A DNA stretch of 64,000 nucleotides. Source: Caenispirillum bisanense. GTDB lineage: Bacteria; Pseudomonadota; Alphaproteobacteria; Rhodospirillales; Rhodospirillaceae. Position 1 is the first letter of the stretch. The number at the start of each line of letters is the position of its first letter. Both the position numbers and the translations under genes were made by a program. Below the pieces are notes generated by a model that did not search any database, was not told the DNA's origin, and saw only the letters and a program-made list of their open reading frames with translations. Positions 10,715-18,980 of the stretch are shown here, in pieces. Where the stretch lies: positions 310,001 to 374,000 of the forward strand of contig NZ_OCNJ01000001.1 in NCBI RefSeq assembly GCF_900230255.1, given 5' to 3'.

Positions 10715-12070
10715 ATGACCCGCATGACCAGCATCATCAAGGGCGGCGCCGCGGCGCTGGCCGCCGGCCTCGTGGCGACGCCCGCCCTGGCGGCCGTCGA
10801 CGCCGAAACCGCTTACGTCTTCAACACCTTCTCCTTCCTCATCCACGGCGCGCTCGTGTTCTTCATGGCGGTCGGCTTCGCCATGCTGGAAGCCGGCCTG
10901 GTGCGCGGCAAGAACGTCGCCTCCATCTGCCTGAAGAACACCGCCCTCTACGCCGTCGCCGCCATCGGCTTCTACCTGGTCGGCTACAACCTGATGTACG
11001 TCGACGTCACGGGCTGGATCGGCACCTTCAGCTTCCTCTACAACCCGTCCGAAGCCGAGAGCGCGCTCATCGCCGCCGGTGCCGACGCCGCCACGCCGGA
11101 ACAGGTGGCCGCGGTGATCGAGGGCGGTTACTCGGTGATGTCCGACTGGTTCTTCCAGGTGGTCTTCGTCGCCACCGCCGCCTCGGTCATCTCCGGCACC
11201 GTCGCCGAACGCATGAAGATCTGGCCGTTCATGATCTTCGTCGCCCTGCTCGGCGCCTTCATCTACCCGATCCAGGCGTCCTGGGTGTGGGGCGGCGGCT
11301 GGCTGACCGAAATGGGCTTCAGCGACTTCGCCGGTTCGACCCTGGTGCACTCGGTCGGTGGCTGGGCGGCGCTCGCCGGCGCCATCATGGTCGGTGCGCG
11401 TAAGGGCAAGTTCGGCGCCGACGGCCGCGTCCACCCGCTGCCGGGCAACAACCTGCCGCTCGCCACGCTCGGCACCTTCATCCTGTGGTTCGGCTGGTTC
11501 GGCTTCAACGGCGGTTCGCAGCTGGCCCTCGGCTCGGCGCTCGACGCCGCCGCCATGTCCATCGTCTACGCCAACACCTTCCTGGCCGCCTGCGCCGGCG
11601 TGGTGACGGCCATGGTGATGACCCAGCTGATCTTCAAGAAGATCGACCTGACCATGGTGCTCAACGGCGCGCTGGCCGGCCTGGTCGCCATCACCGCCGG
11701 TCCGACGCTGGAGAACATGGTCCTCGCCATGCTGGTCGGCGCCGTCGGTGCGGCGCTCGCGGTCCTGGCCGTGCCGCTGGTCGACAAGATGAAGATCGAC
11801 GACGTGGTCGGCGCCATCTCGGTCCACCTGGTGGCCGGCGTGTGGGGCACCCTGGCGGTCGGCATCTTCGGCTCGGGCAGCTTCGTCACCCAGCTGATCG
11901 GCGTGGTCGCCATCGGTGTCTACGTCCTGGCGGTCTCCTTCGTGATCTGGGGCGTGCTGAAGGCCACCGTCGGCCTGCGCGTCAGCGACGAGGAAGAGCT
12001 GGACGGCCTCGACAAGCACGAGCTCGGCCTCGAAGCCTACCCCGAGTTCGGCCGCGGCTCGCAGCTGTGA
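10715..12070 (+). CDS. amtB: Ammonium transporter AmtB
   Basis: Trimeric inner-membrane ammonium channel. The 451 residues have an N-terminal signal-like segment (GAAALAAGLVATPALAAVDA) and the 11 transmembrane helices of the family. Visible motifs are DWFFQVVFVATAASVISGTV and the two pore histidines in STLVHSVGGWAAL and ISVHLVAGVWGTL. GlnK would dock on its cytoplasmic face under nitrogen sufficiency. I prefer the ATG at 10715 because GGGGGA lies nine bases upstream; the in-frame ATG at 10706 directly abuts that site. Expressed with glnK, and closed by the terminator at 12108. Confidence 0.95.
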   Translation: MTRMTSIIKGGAAALAAGLVATPALAAVDAETAYVFNTFSFLIHGALVFFMAVGFAMLEAGLVRGKNVASICLKNTALYAVAAIGFYLVGYNLMYVDVTGWIGTFSFLYNPSEAESALIAAGADAATPEQVAAVIEGGYSVMSDWFFQVVFVATAASVISGTVAERMKIWPFMIFVALLGAFIYPIQASWVWGGGWLTEMGFSDFAGSTLVHSVGGWAALAGAIMVGARKGKFGADGRVHPLPGNNLPLATLGTFILWFGWFGFNGGSQLALGSALDAAAMSIVYANTFLAACAGVVTAMVMTQLIFKKIDLTMVLNGALAGLVAITAGPTLENMVLAMLVGAVGAALAVLAVPLVDKMKIDDVVGAISVHLVAGVWGTLAVGIFGSGSFVTQLIGVVAIGVYVLAVSFVIWGVLKATVGLRVSDEEELDGLDKHELGLEAYPEFGRGSQL

Positions 12071-12107
12071 TCGCCTGACGATCTCACGAGTTTCCTCACC
12101 ACCTTCG

Positions 12108-12139
12108 GCCCGGGGGCTTCGGCTCCCGGGCTTCTTCTT
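12108..12139 (+). terminator. Intrinsic terminator of glnK-amtB
   Basis: A 10-bp stem (GCCCGGGGGC at 12108-12117 with 12122-12131, one G-T pair) closes a TTCG loop, the very stable UUCG tetraloop in a C-G frame. It is followed by TTCTTCTT. Confidence 0.85.
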
Positions 12140-12231
12140 GTCCGTAAGGACGGGGGAGCGGCAACCGGCCCCGCGGCCCGGCGTTTGCCAGAAAACACCA
12201 CGCCAACGGGATCGATCGAGGAGACGCCGCC

Positions 12232-12576
12232 ATGACCGTGGATGGCCCGGACCGCATGCCGCCGCCGCGGGCGGTGGACCTGCGCCCCGTGGGCGAAATC
12301 CTGCGCCGGCCGCCGCGCCGGCCTGCCGCCGCCGAAGCCGCCGCCGAAGACACCGAGGCCACCGACGCCTTGCCGCCGTGGCGCCGCCGGCTGCTGCTGC
12401 GCACGGTCGGCTGGCTCGCCCGCCGTTTCGCCGCCGCCGCCGAGGCCTCCGCCGGGGAGCCCGCCCATCGCTATGCCGGGTACGTGGCGCTGCTGCGCCG
12501 TATCGAGGGCGACCTCGCCCTGGTCCCGGCGAGCGGGCACCGGCGCGGCCACCTGACGGTCGTCGGTGAGGATTGA
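12232..12576 (+). CDS. Small hypothetical protein
   Basis: A 114-residue Pro/Arg/Ala-rich protein that I do not recognise. GAGGAG lies nine bases before the ATG, which favours a real gene. The first 45 residues are proline-rich and probably disordered. The middle (PPWRRRLLLRTVGWLARRFA) could form an amphipathic basic helix, and the end contains YAGYVALLRRIEGDLALVP. There is no signal peptide or cysteine. It follows the amtB terminator and is convergent with the gene at 12607, so it seems to be a single-gene unit. Confidence 0.6.
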   Translation: MTVDGPDRMPPPRAVDLRPVGEILRRPPRRPAAAEAAAEDTEATDALPPWRRRLLLRTVGWLARRFAAAAEASAGEPAHRYAGYVALLRRIEGDLALVPASGHRRGHLTVVGED

Positions 12577-12606
12577 AGGGAGGGGGCGTCGGGCCGGCGG
12601 TTCCGC

Positions 12607-13239
12607 CTACTCGAATTCCACCTTGCGGCTTTCGCCGCGCACCGTGTCGCCGATGGACTCGACCAGCAGCGGCAGCAGCTTTTCGGCCGCCACCTCGGGC
12701 GCACGGCCGGCGGCATCCACCATCACCCAGCCCTGCCACAGGCGACGGCCGTCCGTCAGGCTGGTGACGTCGGCCTGGATGCGGGTGCCGCCGCCGGCGT
12801 CGCGGCGGTCCGGCGCCTGCTGGCCCGTCAGCACGCTGCTCTCGGTGGTGGAATAGAGCTTGAGGCGCGCATAGAGGCGGTCGGTGCTGGCGCCGCTGCT
12901 GCCGCGGAAGCCTTCCACCGCCAGCACGCCGGGCTCGCCGCGCTGGACGATGGGGTCGTCTCCCGCCAGTTCCAGGCTGAAGGCGAGGGTGCCGCCGGTC
13001 TCCACCACCCGCCAGCCCGCCGCCTCCAGCGCCCGCGTCGCCCGGGCGCGCAGATCCTCGACCTCGCCGGTGCGGGTATAGAGGCGCACCTCGACCGGCG
13101 CGCGCGGCACGGCGGCATAGGACTGGGCATTGAGTTCGGCGTCCACGGTCTGCTCGATGGCGGCGGCCGGCAGGGGCGCGGCGGCGGCGAGCAGGACGGA
13201 CGCGGCGAGCAGAAGACGGCGGGGCAGGGTGGGCATCAT
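12607..13239 (-). CDS. Putative periplasmic protein of unknown function
   Basis: A 210-residue protein with a clear signal peptide (LPRRLLLAASVLLAAAAPLP, then AAA). The mature part has repeated beta-strand/helix patterns such as PVEVRLYTRTGEVEDLRARA, a long central segment with LYARLKLYSTTESSV, and a C-terminal stretch ADVTSLTDGRRLWQGWVMVD reminiscent of outer-membrane-assembly or lipoprotein folds. I cannot name a family. GAGGAG sits seven bases from the first of two adjacent ATGs, and that first ATG at 13239 is taken. It runs in the same direction as the cyclic-nucleotide-binding gene 80 bases upstream and may share its transcript. Confidence 0.75.
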   Translation of the reverse strand: MMPTLPRRLLLAASVLLAAAAPLPAAAIEQTVDAELNAQSYAAVPRAPVEVRLYTRTGEVEDLRARATRALEAAGWRVVETGGTLAFSLELAGDDPIVQRGEPGVLAVEGFRGSSGASTDRLYARLKLYSTTESSVLTGQQAPDRRDAGGGTRIQADVTSLTDGRRLWQGWVMVDAAGRAPEVAAEKLLPLLVESIGDTVRGESRKVEFE

Positions 13240-13319
13240 GGCGGCTCCTCGACGAACGGACGACGGCGGCTGCACCATAGACACGCCCGAGGCGCCTTCC
13301 GCGTCGCAGCGCCGGGCGA

Positions 13320-13730
13320 TCAGCGGATGCCGAGGGTCAGGCGCAGGTTCACGTCGTTGACGTTGCGGATGATGGTGACGAAGCGTTCCAGAAGGCCGCG
13401 CACCACCGGGTTGGTGTCCTTCAGCAGGAACTCGAAGTGCTCGCGCGGCACCACCAGCAGCGTGGTGTCCTTCAGCGCCCGGGCGGTGGCGCTGCGCGGG
13501 CTGTTGTCGATGAGCGCCATCTCGCCGACCATCTCGCCGGGCCGCGCCGCCCCCAGGATCACCTGGGCGCCGTTCATGGTGCGGGCGATTTCCAGCAGGC
13601 CCGTCTCGATGATGTAGGCGCAAGCAGCCTCGTCGCCTTCGTGGAACAGCACCTCGCCGCGGGCGACGGTCAGGCGGCCGCCTTCGGCATCGGAAAACAT
13701 GCCGGCGGTGGTGCGATCGATGCTGCTCAT
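13320..13730 (-). CDS. Cyclic-nucleotide-binding domain protein
   Basis: A stand-alone 136-residue CNB domain: ARGEVLFHEGDEAACAYIIE, then the phosphate-binding cassette PGEMVGEMALIDNSPRSATA, whose Arg-Ser pair contacts the cyclic phosphate in cAMP-binding members. There is no DNA-binding or kinase domain, and the C-terminus is a short helix (LLERFVTIIRNVNDVNLRL). Such single-domain proteins are common in alphaproteobacteria with unknown outputs. A CRP-like regulator is encoded 1.1 kb away, so cyclic-nucleotide signalling may be the local theme. Start ATG at 13730 follows a GGGGGAG-like stretch. Confidence 0.85.
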   Translation of the reverse strand: MSSIDRTTAGMFSDAEGGRLTVARGEVLFHEGDEAACAYIIETGLLEIARTMNGAQVILGAARPGEMVGEMALIDNSPRSATARALKDTTLLVVPREHFEFLLKDTNPVVRGLLERFVTIIRNVNDVNLRLTLGIR

Positions 13731-13856
13731 GCGGCTCCCCCGGATCGGTCAGGCCTCCGATCTTATCGCTGCAGCGCACGCGCCGCCATAGGCGAGCTTG
13801 CGGGTTGCGGTGCAAGATGGTTACCTTGCGCGCCCGCGCCTGCAAGGATACGGATC

Positions 13857-14720
13857 ATGTCGTCACCCGCCACCACCATCCTGACCATCACCTGTCCCGA
13901 CGCCACCGGCATCGTCGCCGCCGTGACCGGTTTCCTGGCGCAGCAGGACTGCTTCATCGTCGAATGCGCCCAGTACGGCGACCTGGCCGCCGATCGCTTC
14001 TTCATGCGCGCGGTGTTCCGCCACGGCGACAAGGCGCCGGCGCGCGACGTGCTCGGCAGCCGCTTCGCCGAGCGGGTGGCGCAGCGCTTCGGCATGACCT
14101 GGGCCATGCACGACCACGAACGCCGGCCCAAGGTGCTCATCGCCGTCTCGCGCTTCGGCCACTGCCTGAACGACCTGCTGCACCGCTGGCAGACCGGGCA
14201 GCTCGCCATCGACGTGGCGGGCGTGGTGTCCAACCACGACGACATGCGCAAGCTGGTGGAATGGCACGGCATCCCCTACCACCACCTGCCGGTCACCAAG
14301 GAAACCAAGGTGGCGCAGGAAGCCCGCATGCTCGACATGGTGGAAGAGCAGGACATCGACCTGGTGGTGCTCGCCCGCTACATGCAGATCCTGACGCCGG
14401 ACGCCTGCCGGGCGCTGAACGGCCGGGCCATCAACATCCACCATTCCTTCCTGCCGAGCTTCAAGGGCGCCAAGCCCTACCAGCAGGCCTATGTGCGCGG
14501 CGTGAAGATCATCGGCGCCACCGCCCACTACGTCACCCCCGACCTCGACGAAGGCCCGATCATCGAGCAGGCGGTCGAGCGCGTCGACCACACCCATTCG
14601 GTGGACGACCTGGTGCGCGTCGGCCAGGACCTGGAGAACGTGACGCTGGCCCGCGCCGTGCGCTACCACATCGAACGCCGCGTGCTCATCAATGGTGCCA
14701 AGACGGTCGTCTTCCGCTGA
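13857..14720 (+). CDS. purU: Formyltetrahydrofolate deformylase
   Basis: Hydrolyses 10-formyltetrahydrofolate to formate and tetrahydrofolate, balancing one-carbon pools. The 287 residues have an N-terminal ACT domain (TILTITCPDATGIVAAVTGF) and a C-terminal formyltransferase-fold domain with VVLARYMQILTPDAC, the catalytic NIHHSFLPSFKGAKPYQQAY, and the aspartate-bearing ATAHYVTPDLDEGPIIEQ. The ATG at 13857 follows AAGGA, and the upstream open frame does not resemble the family. It shares the formyltransferase fold with purN at 58887 but is separately transcribed. Confidence 0.95.
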   Translation: MSSPATTILTITCPDATGIVAAVTGFLAQQDCFIVECAQYGDLAADRFFMRAVFRHGDKAPARDVLGSRFAERVAQRFGMTWAMHDHERRPKVLIAVSRFGHCLNDLLHRWQTGQLAIDVAGVVSNHDDMRKLVEWHGIPYHHLPVTKETKVAQEARMLDMVEEQDIDLVVLARYMQILTPDACRALNGRAINIHHSFLPSFKGAKPYQQAYVRGVKIIGATAHYVTPDLDEGPIIEQAVERVDHTHSVDDLVRVGQDLENVTLARAVRYHIERRVLINGAKTVVFR

Positions 14721-14829
14721 CCGGCGGGCGGGCAAGTCCCTGACGATTGAAATTTCGGCTGGTCTTTTCGCCGCTCTGGCCTAACCTCTGGGGCGGCGGA
14801 CCACGCTCCGCAGCATCGGGGGAACGGAC

Positions 14830-15531
14830 GTGACTGAACTGGCGGCGCGCGCGCTCGACGGCATCGGATTACTCGACAGCCTGACCGCGGCGGAGCGGGA
14901 AGCGCTCGGCCGGACCTGCCGCTGGCGCCGCTATGCCTCCGGCGAGCAGATCATCGACCGCAGCTCCGACAGCCGCGACGTGTTCTTCGTCATCGGCGGC
15001 GCCGTGCGGGTGGTGATCTACTCGCTCTCCGGCCGCGAGATCGCGCTGGACGACATCACCGCCGGCGGCGTCTTCGGCGAGCTGGCGGCGCTCGACGGCA
15101 GCCCGCGGTCGGCCAGCGTCATGGCCATCGGCGAGACCACCGTCGCCGCCATGACGGCCGATCAGTTCCTGCGCGTGCTGCGCGAACACCCCGACGTGGC
15201 GCTGGCGCTCATGCGCCGCCTCGCCACCGTCATCCGCGTCTCGGGCGCCCGCATCCTCGACCTGTCGACGCTCGGCGCCAACAACCGGGTGCACGCCGAT
15301 CTGCTGGCGCTCTGCCGCGCCGCCGAGGTGACGCGCGAGGGCCACGCCCGCATCCGCCCCATCCCCGTGCACTCCGACATCGCCGCCCGCGTCAGCACCA
15401 CCCGCGAGACGGTGGCGCGCGTGCTCAACGACCTGTCGCGCCAGGGCATCGTTCGGCGCGACGCCGATGCGCTCGTGGTGCTCGACGTGGAGCGCCTGCG
15501 TGATCTGGTCGAGGAAGTGCGCGGCGAGTGA
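14830..15531 (+). CDS. CRP/FNR-family transcription regulator, CRP-like
   Basis: A 233-residue regulator with an N-terminal cyclic-nucleotide-binding domain (VFGELAALDGSPRSASVMAI with the conserved Arg-Ser) and a C-terminal winged helix-turn-helix (IAARVSTTRETVARVLNDLS). The recognition helix keeps RETVxR, the residues by which E. coli CRP reads TGTGA. A perfect TGTGA-N6-TCACA palindrome lies 35 bases past the stop codon. No Fe-S cysteine cluster is present, so it is CRP-like rather than FNR-like. Start is GTG at 14830 with GGGGGAA upstream. cAMP as ligand is inferred, not shown. Confidence 0.9.
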   Translation: MTELAARALDGIGLLDSLTAAEREALGRTCRWRRYASGEQIIDRSSDSRDVFFVIGGAVRVVIYSLSGREIALDDITAGGVFGELAALDGSPRSASVMAIGETTVAAMTADQFLRVLREHPDVALALMRRLATVIRVSGARILDLSTLGANNRVHADLLALCRAAEVTREGHARIRPIPVHSDIAARVSTTRETVARVLNDLSRQGIVRRDADALVVLDVERLRDLVEEVRGE

Positions 15532-15565
15532 TCGAAAGTCGGTCGGTCGGGCAAAAAGTGGTGAT

Positions 15566-15585
15566 CCTGTGACGCGCGTCACAGG
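15566..15585. promoter_or_regulatory. CRP-type operator palindrome
   Basis: CCTGTGACGCGCGTCACAGG is a perfect 20-base palindrome containing the CRP consensus TGTGA-N6-TCACA. It lies between the CRP-like gene and a strong terminator at 15666, followed by the DUF423 gene. The regulated transcript is not obvious; see findings. Confidence 0.7.
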
Positions 15586-15665
15586 GCGGCGGGGTGGAAC
15601 AGGGCATTCTCACTTCACCGGGATTTCCCGGTATCGGTATCCTCTTTCCCTCAAGAGCGTTACTC

Positions 15666-15694
15666 GGGCGGGGCCAGGCCCCGCCCTCTTTTTT
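15666..15694 (+). terminator. Strong intrinsic terminator
   Basis: GGGCGGGGCC at 15666-15675 is complementary to GGCCCCGCCC at 15677-15686 (the innermost pairs must open for a loop), followed by TCTTTTTT. It lies 135 bases past the CRP-like gene and 75 bases before DUF423. It ends the regulator transcript and/or a short transcript starting after the CRP box. Confidence 0.85.
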
Positions 15695-15769
15695 CGCTTC
15701 CGCCGCGCCGCCCCGACGGGCAGTCTGGCGCCGCACGACGAGCGGGAAGCGACGAGGGAGACCTTCCGG

Positions 15770-16144
15770 ATGCGCATGTGGTTGGGATTGGCCGGGGTGT
15801 TCGGCGCCTGCGGCGTCGCCGTCGGCGCCTTCGCGGCACACGCCATGGAGCGCCTGGGCGACGAGCGGGCGGTGACCCTGGTCGAGAAGGCGTCGCACTA
15901 CATGCTGTGGCATGCGCTGGCCCTCGGGCTGGTCGCGGTGCTGGCCGACCGCCTGCCGGGCCGCCGCGGCGTCGCCGTGGCCGGCGGCCTGTTCACCCTC
16001 GGCATCGTGCTGTTCTGCGGCTCCCTGCTGACGCTCGCCTTCACCGGCTGGCGCCCCGTGGCCATGGCCGCGCCCTTCGGCGGCACGTCGTTCATCGCCG
16101 GCTGGCTGGTGCTCGCCTGGGCCGCGCTCCGCACCCGCGGCTGA
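15770..16144 (+). CDS. DUF423 family inner-membrane protein
   Basis: A 124-residue protein with four predicted membrane helices: [58 protein letters not shown] and [22 protein letters not shown] and the helix with FCGSLL are signatures of DUF423 (YgdD-type). Function is unknown. The ATG at 15770 has GAGGGAG nine bases upstream; a second ATG two codons on is possible. It lies 110 bases upstream of divK, with no terminator visible between. Confidence 0.87.
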   Translation: MRMWLGLAGVFGACGVAVGAFAAHAMERLGDERAVTLVEKASHYMLWHALALGLVAVLADRLPGRRGVAVAGGLFTLGIVLFCGSLLTLAFTGWRPVAMAAPFGGTSFIAGWLVLAWAALRTRG

Positions 16145-16256
16145 CCGGACGGCGGGGTTCCCTCCGCCGTTTGACTCGCGCAAAGGGATGAACGATCATG
16201 CCAACGTCCCGCATCGCACAAAGACTCAATCGGGACCAAGGAGATCGGGATCTGCC

Positions 16257-16631
16257 ATGGCGAAGACCATCCTCATCGTCGAAGACAATGATTTGAACAT
16301 GAAGCTGTTCAACGACCTGCTTCAGGCCCACGGGTACGAGACGCTGCAGACCAAGGATGGCCGGGAAGTCTTGGGGATCGCGCGGGAAAAGCAGCCGGAC
16401 CTCATCCTCATGGACATCCAGCTGCCGGAGATTTCGGGCCTCGAGATCACCCGCATGCTGAAGGACGACGAGGACCTGAAGCGAATCCCGGTCATCGCCG
16501 TCACCGCCTTCGCCATGAAGGGCGACGAAGAGAAGATTCGCGAGGGTGGCTGCGAGGGCTACATCGCCAAGCCCATCTCGGTCGCGAGCTTCCTGCAGAC
16601 GGTCAACCGCTTCCTCGAACCGGCGGCCTGA
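16257..16631 (+). CDS. divK: Single-domain response regulator, DivK type
   Basis: A stand-alone 124-residue receiver domain with phospho-acceptor Asp53 ([10 protein letters not shown]), acidic pair in [11 protein letters not shown], switch Thr in [10 protein letters not shown] and Lys105 in YIAKPIS. The [12 protein letters not shown] region and overall sequence match alphaproteobacterial DivK, the cell-cycle regulator acting with PleC/DivJ kinases. In Caulobacter divK is followed by pleD; here the next gene is rpmG on the other strand, so only part of that synteny is kept. AAGGAG lies 13 bases before the ATG, a slightly long spacing. Confidence 0.88.
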   Translation: MAKTILIVEDNDLNMKLFNDLLQAHGYETLQTKDGREVLGIAREKQPDLILMDIQLPEISGLEITRMLKDDEDLKRIPVIAVTAFAMKGDEEKIREGGCEGYIAKPISVASFLQTVNRFLEPAA

Positions 16632-16734
16632 GCGCCGCCAGCCACCTGCCGCGCCGGAGCCGCCCGCCATGGGGCCCGGCGCGAGGGGAGGGGGCGAGGA
16701 CAGGACAGCCGGGCGCCGACCGGCAGACAAACGA

Positions 16735-16763
16735 AAAGGCCGCTGACGATGTCGGCGGCCTTT
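16735..16763. terminator. Bidirectional terminator between divK and rpmG
   Basis: AAAGGCCGC at 16735-16743 pairs with 16755-16763, extendable inward by a T-G and GAC/GTC to a 13-bp stem with a GAT loop. A-rich on the left and T-rich on the right, it can serve both convergent genes. Confidence 0.8.
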
Positions 16764-16797
16764 CGTTTCGGCGTCTGAGGGAGACCCTGGTCGGGTC

Positions 16798-16965
16798 TCA
16801 CTTCATCTTCGTCTCGCGGAAGACGACGTGCTTGCGCACCACCGGGTCGTACTTCTTGAACTCGAGCTTCTGGGTGGTGTTACGCGGGTTCTTCTTCGCG
16901 ATGTAGAAGTAGCCCGTGCCCGCGGTGCTCTCGAGCTTGATCTGGATCGTCGTGGGCTTGGCCAT
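16798..16965 (-). CDS. rpmG: 50S ribosomal protein L33
   Basis: A 55-residue ribosomal protein beginning [20 protein letters not shown], with [18 protein letters not shown] and ending ETKMK. This is the alphaproteobacterial (zinc-free, cysteine-free) form of L33. It binds 23S rRNA near the E site. It is too short for many gene finders but unambiguous. Convergent with divK across the terminator at 16735; the S41 protease gene lies upstream on the same strand, ending 100 bases away. Confidence 0.96.
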   Translation of the reverse strand: MAKPTTIQIKLESTAGTGYFYIAKKNPRNTTQKLEFKKYDPVVRKHVVFRETKMK

Positions 16966-17064
16966 GGCGGCAAATCCTCAGGGTCTGAAGTCGGAACTGG
17001 AGCCGCGCACGATACCCGGATCTGCCAGGGTGTCAAGGCCGGAATCGGGCGCGGGGCGTGGGGT

Positions 17065-18801
17065 TCAGCGGGCAGCGGTGTCGGCCCCGTGGGTGAGGCC
17101 GAGGGCCCAGGAATAGAGGCCGCGGTCTTCGATCAGCCGCTCGCCCACCGCCAGGTCGACGGTGCTGTCGGCGTGGTTGACCGGCGGGCAGGCGGTGCGC
17201 AGGCGCTTGCGGCCTTCCGTGTCCTCGATGGGCGTGGAGCGCCACTGGGCGTACTGGGTCGGCACGCTGCCGGCGGCGGCGGCGCGGGAGGCGATCAGCT
17301 TCTCCACCGTCCGGCCGGCGTCCTCGCCGGCGGCGGGAACGTCGGAGTGGGTGACCGGCACCACCGCGTCGTCGTCCTCGTGCGCCGTGCCGGGTGCCTC
17401 GGCGACCTGCGGGGCCGAGTCGGCGGTGGCGGTGCACAGGGCGGGCATGACGCCCAGGCCGTGCAGGGCGTAGCCCGACGGGCTGTGGAAGCGCGACCAG
17501 GTGAGCGTCAGCTCGCCGTCGTTGGGCAGGCGCACCACCGTCTGCACGGTGCCCTTGCCGTAGGAGGTGGTGCCGACCACCACGGCGCGCCCGCGGTCCT
17601 GCAGGGCGGCGGTGACGATCTCCGCCGAGGAGGCGGAGCGGCCGTCCACCAGCACCACCACCGGCAGGCCGGCGGCGACGTCGTCCTCGCGGGCGGCGTA
17701 GGCCTGGCGGCTCTCGGGGTGGCGGCCGCGGGTGGAAACGATGGGGCCGTCGGTCAGGAACAGGTCGCTCACCGCCACCGCCTGATCGAGCAGCCCACCC
17801 GGGTTGCCGCGCAGGTCGAGCACGATGCCGCGCAAGGAGGCGCCGAGGCCGGCGCGCGCCTGGCGGACGGCGGTGTCGACGCCCGACGCGGTGCGCTGGT
17901 TGAAGCTGGAAATCTTGATGACCGCGACGTCGTGGTCGAGCGTCAGGGTGACGGTGCGCGGCACCACCAGGGCGCGGCGGATGGGCACCTGAACGGGCTG
18001 GTCGATGCCGGTGCGCTTGACGCTCAGGGTCACCGAGCTGTCGATGGGGCCGCGCAGCAGGTCCTTGATCTGCTTGGTCTCGAGGTCGACGGTCGGGGTG
18101 CCGGCGACGCCGACGATGACGTCGTCGACGAACAGCAGGCCGTCGGAGGGCGCGTCCTCGAACACGTCCTTCACGAGCAGGCCGTCTTCGTTCTTCACGT
18201 AGCGGATGCCGATGCCGCCGAAGCCGTTGCGGCTGGCGCGGTGGTCGCGCGCTTCCTCGGCCCCGGCGTAGCGCGAGAACATGTCGAGCTTGGCGAGGGT
18301 GGCGTCGAACACCGCTTCGTAGATGTCCTCGCGCCCGGCGGCGGCCAGTTGCGGCGAGGTGCCGCGGGCGCCGGCGATGAGTTCGGTCACCGCCCGGGCC
18401 CAGCCGCGGGCGTCGTCGTCGGCAGGCGCGGCCACCGAGGCGAGCAGCCCGGCCGGCGTGCGGATCTCCGCCCGGCCGCCCTCGACCTCCACCGCCACGG
18501 CCGGATCGATGCTGCCGAGGCCGCGCAGGCCTTCGACTGCAACCCCACGGGCGGTCACGCCGTCGATATAGCGGTCGGTGATGGCGTCGAAGGCATAGGA
18601 GAAGACGCGCTCGGCCTCCCGGACGGCGAACCCGTCGGAGCGGTCCACGGCGTGCGGCGCCGACGGAACCGGACCGGCGGCGACGGCGCTCGACGTGGGG
18701 CCTTCGCTCGGGGCACAAGCTGCGGCGGTCAGAGCCGCGACGACCAGGGCCGTACGCTTGATCCGATGGGCGGGACGGGTCATTTTCTGTCGGAAGCTCA
18801 T
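17065..18801 (-). CDS. S41-family C-terminal processing peptidase, lipoprotein-like
   Basis: Serine-lysine protease of the CtpA/Prc family acting in the cell envelope. It has 578 residues from the ATG at 18801: a basic/hydrophobic leader with cysteine (TALVVAALTAAACAPSEG, a plausible lipobox), a ~150-residue N-terminal helical domain, a PDZ domain (GIGIRYVKNEDGLLVKDVFE), and the peptidase core with IVLDLRGNPGGLLDQAV, GRSASSAEIV (nucleophile Ser391) and SYGKGTVQT (general base Lys416). The 120-residue C-terminal tail is poorly conserved. The furthest in-frame start is a GTG without ribosome site; 18801 and 18783 are both possible. Substrate unknown. Confidence 0.88.
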   Translation of the reverse strand: MSFRQKMTRPAHRIKRTALVVAALTAAACAPSEGPTSSAVAAGPVPSAPHAVDRSDGFAVREAERVFSYAFDAITDRYIDGVTARGVAVEGLRGLGSIDPAVAVEVEGGRAEIRTPAGLLASVAAPADDDARGWARAVTELIAGARGTSPQLAAAGREDIYEAVFDATLAKLDMFSRYAGAEEARDHRASRNGFGGIGIRYVKNEDGLLVKDVFEDAPSDGLLFVDDVIVGVAGTPTVDLETKQIKDLLRGPIDSSVTLSVKRTGIDQPVQVPIRRALVVPRTVTLTLDHDVAVIKISSFNQRTASGVDTAVRQARAGLGASLRGIVLDLRGNPGGLLDQAVAVSDLFLTDGPIVSTRGRHPESRQAYAAREDDVAAGLPVVVLVDGRSASSAEIVTAALQDRGRAVVVGTTSYGKGTVQTVVRLPNDGELTLTWSRFHSPSGYALHGLGVMPALCTATADSAPQVAEAPGTAHEDDDAVVPVTHSDVPAAGEDAGRTVEKLIASRAAAAGSVPTQYAQWRSTPIEDTEGRKRLRTACPPVNHADSTVDLAVGERLIEDRGLYSWALGLTHGADTAAR

Positions 18802-18980
18802 CTGGCCGCAGCCGATTCCTTTCCCTCGCACCGCACGTATAGAAACATGCGGCGGGGCTGCCTTACAAGAAGGGAATGCAACGATTTCCCCGGCTCACGG
18901 ACACACTGTGCCGTGACCCGAGTTAGGAAATCGTGAAGAGGCATGGAACCAGTTGGCGCCTGACGGCATGCAGTCTTCAA

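Noticed and set aside
18802-18831. GTG start at 18831 for the S41 protease
   Set aside because: No ribosome site, and it places a polar stretch before the lipoprotein signal.
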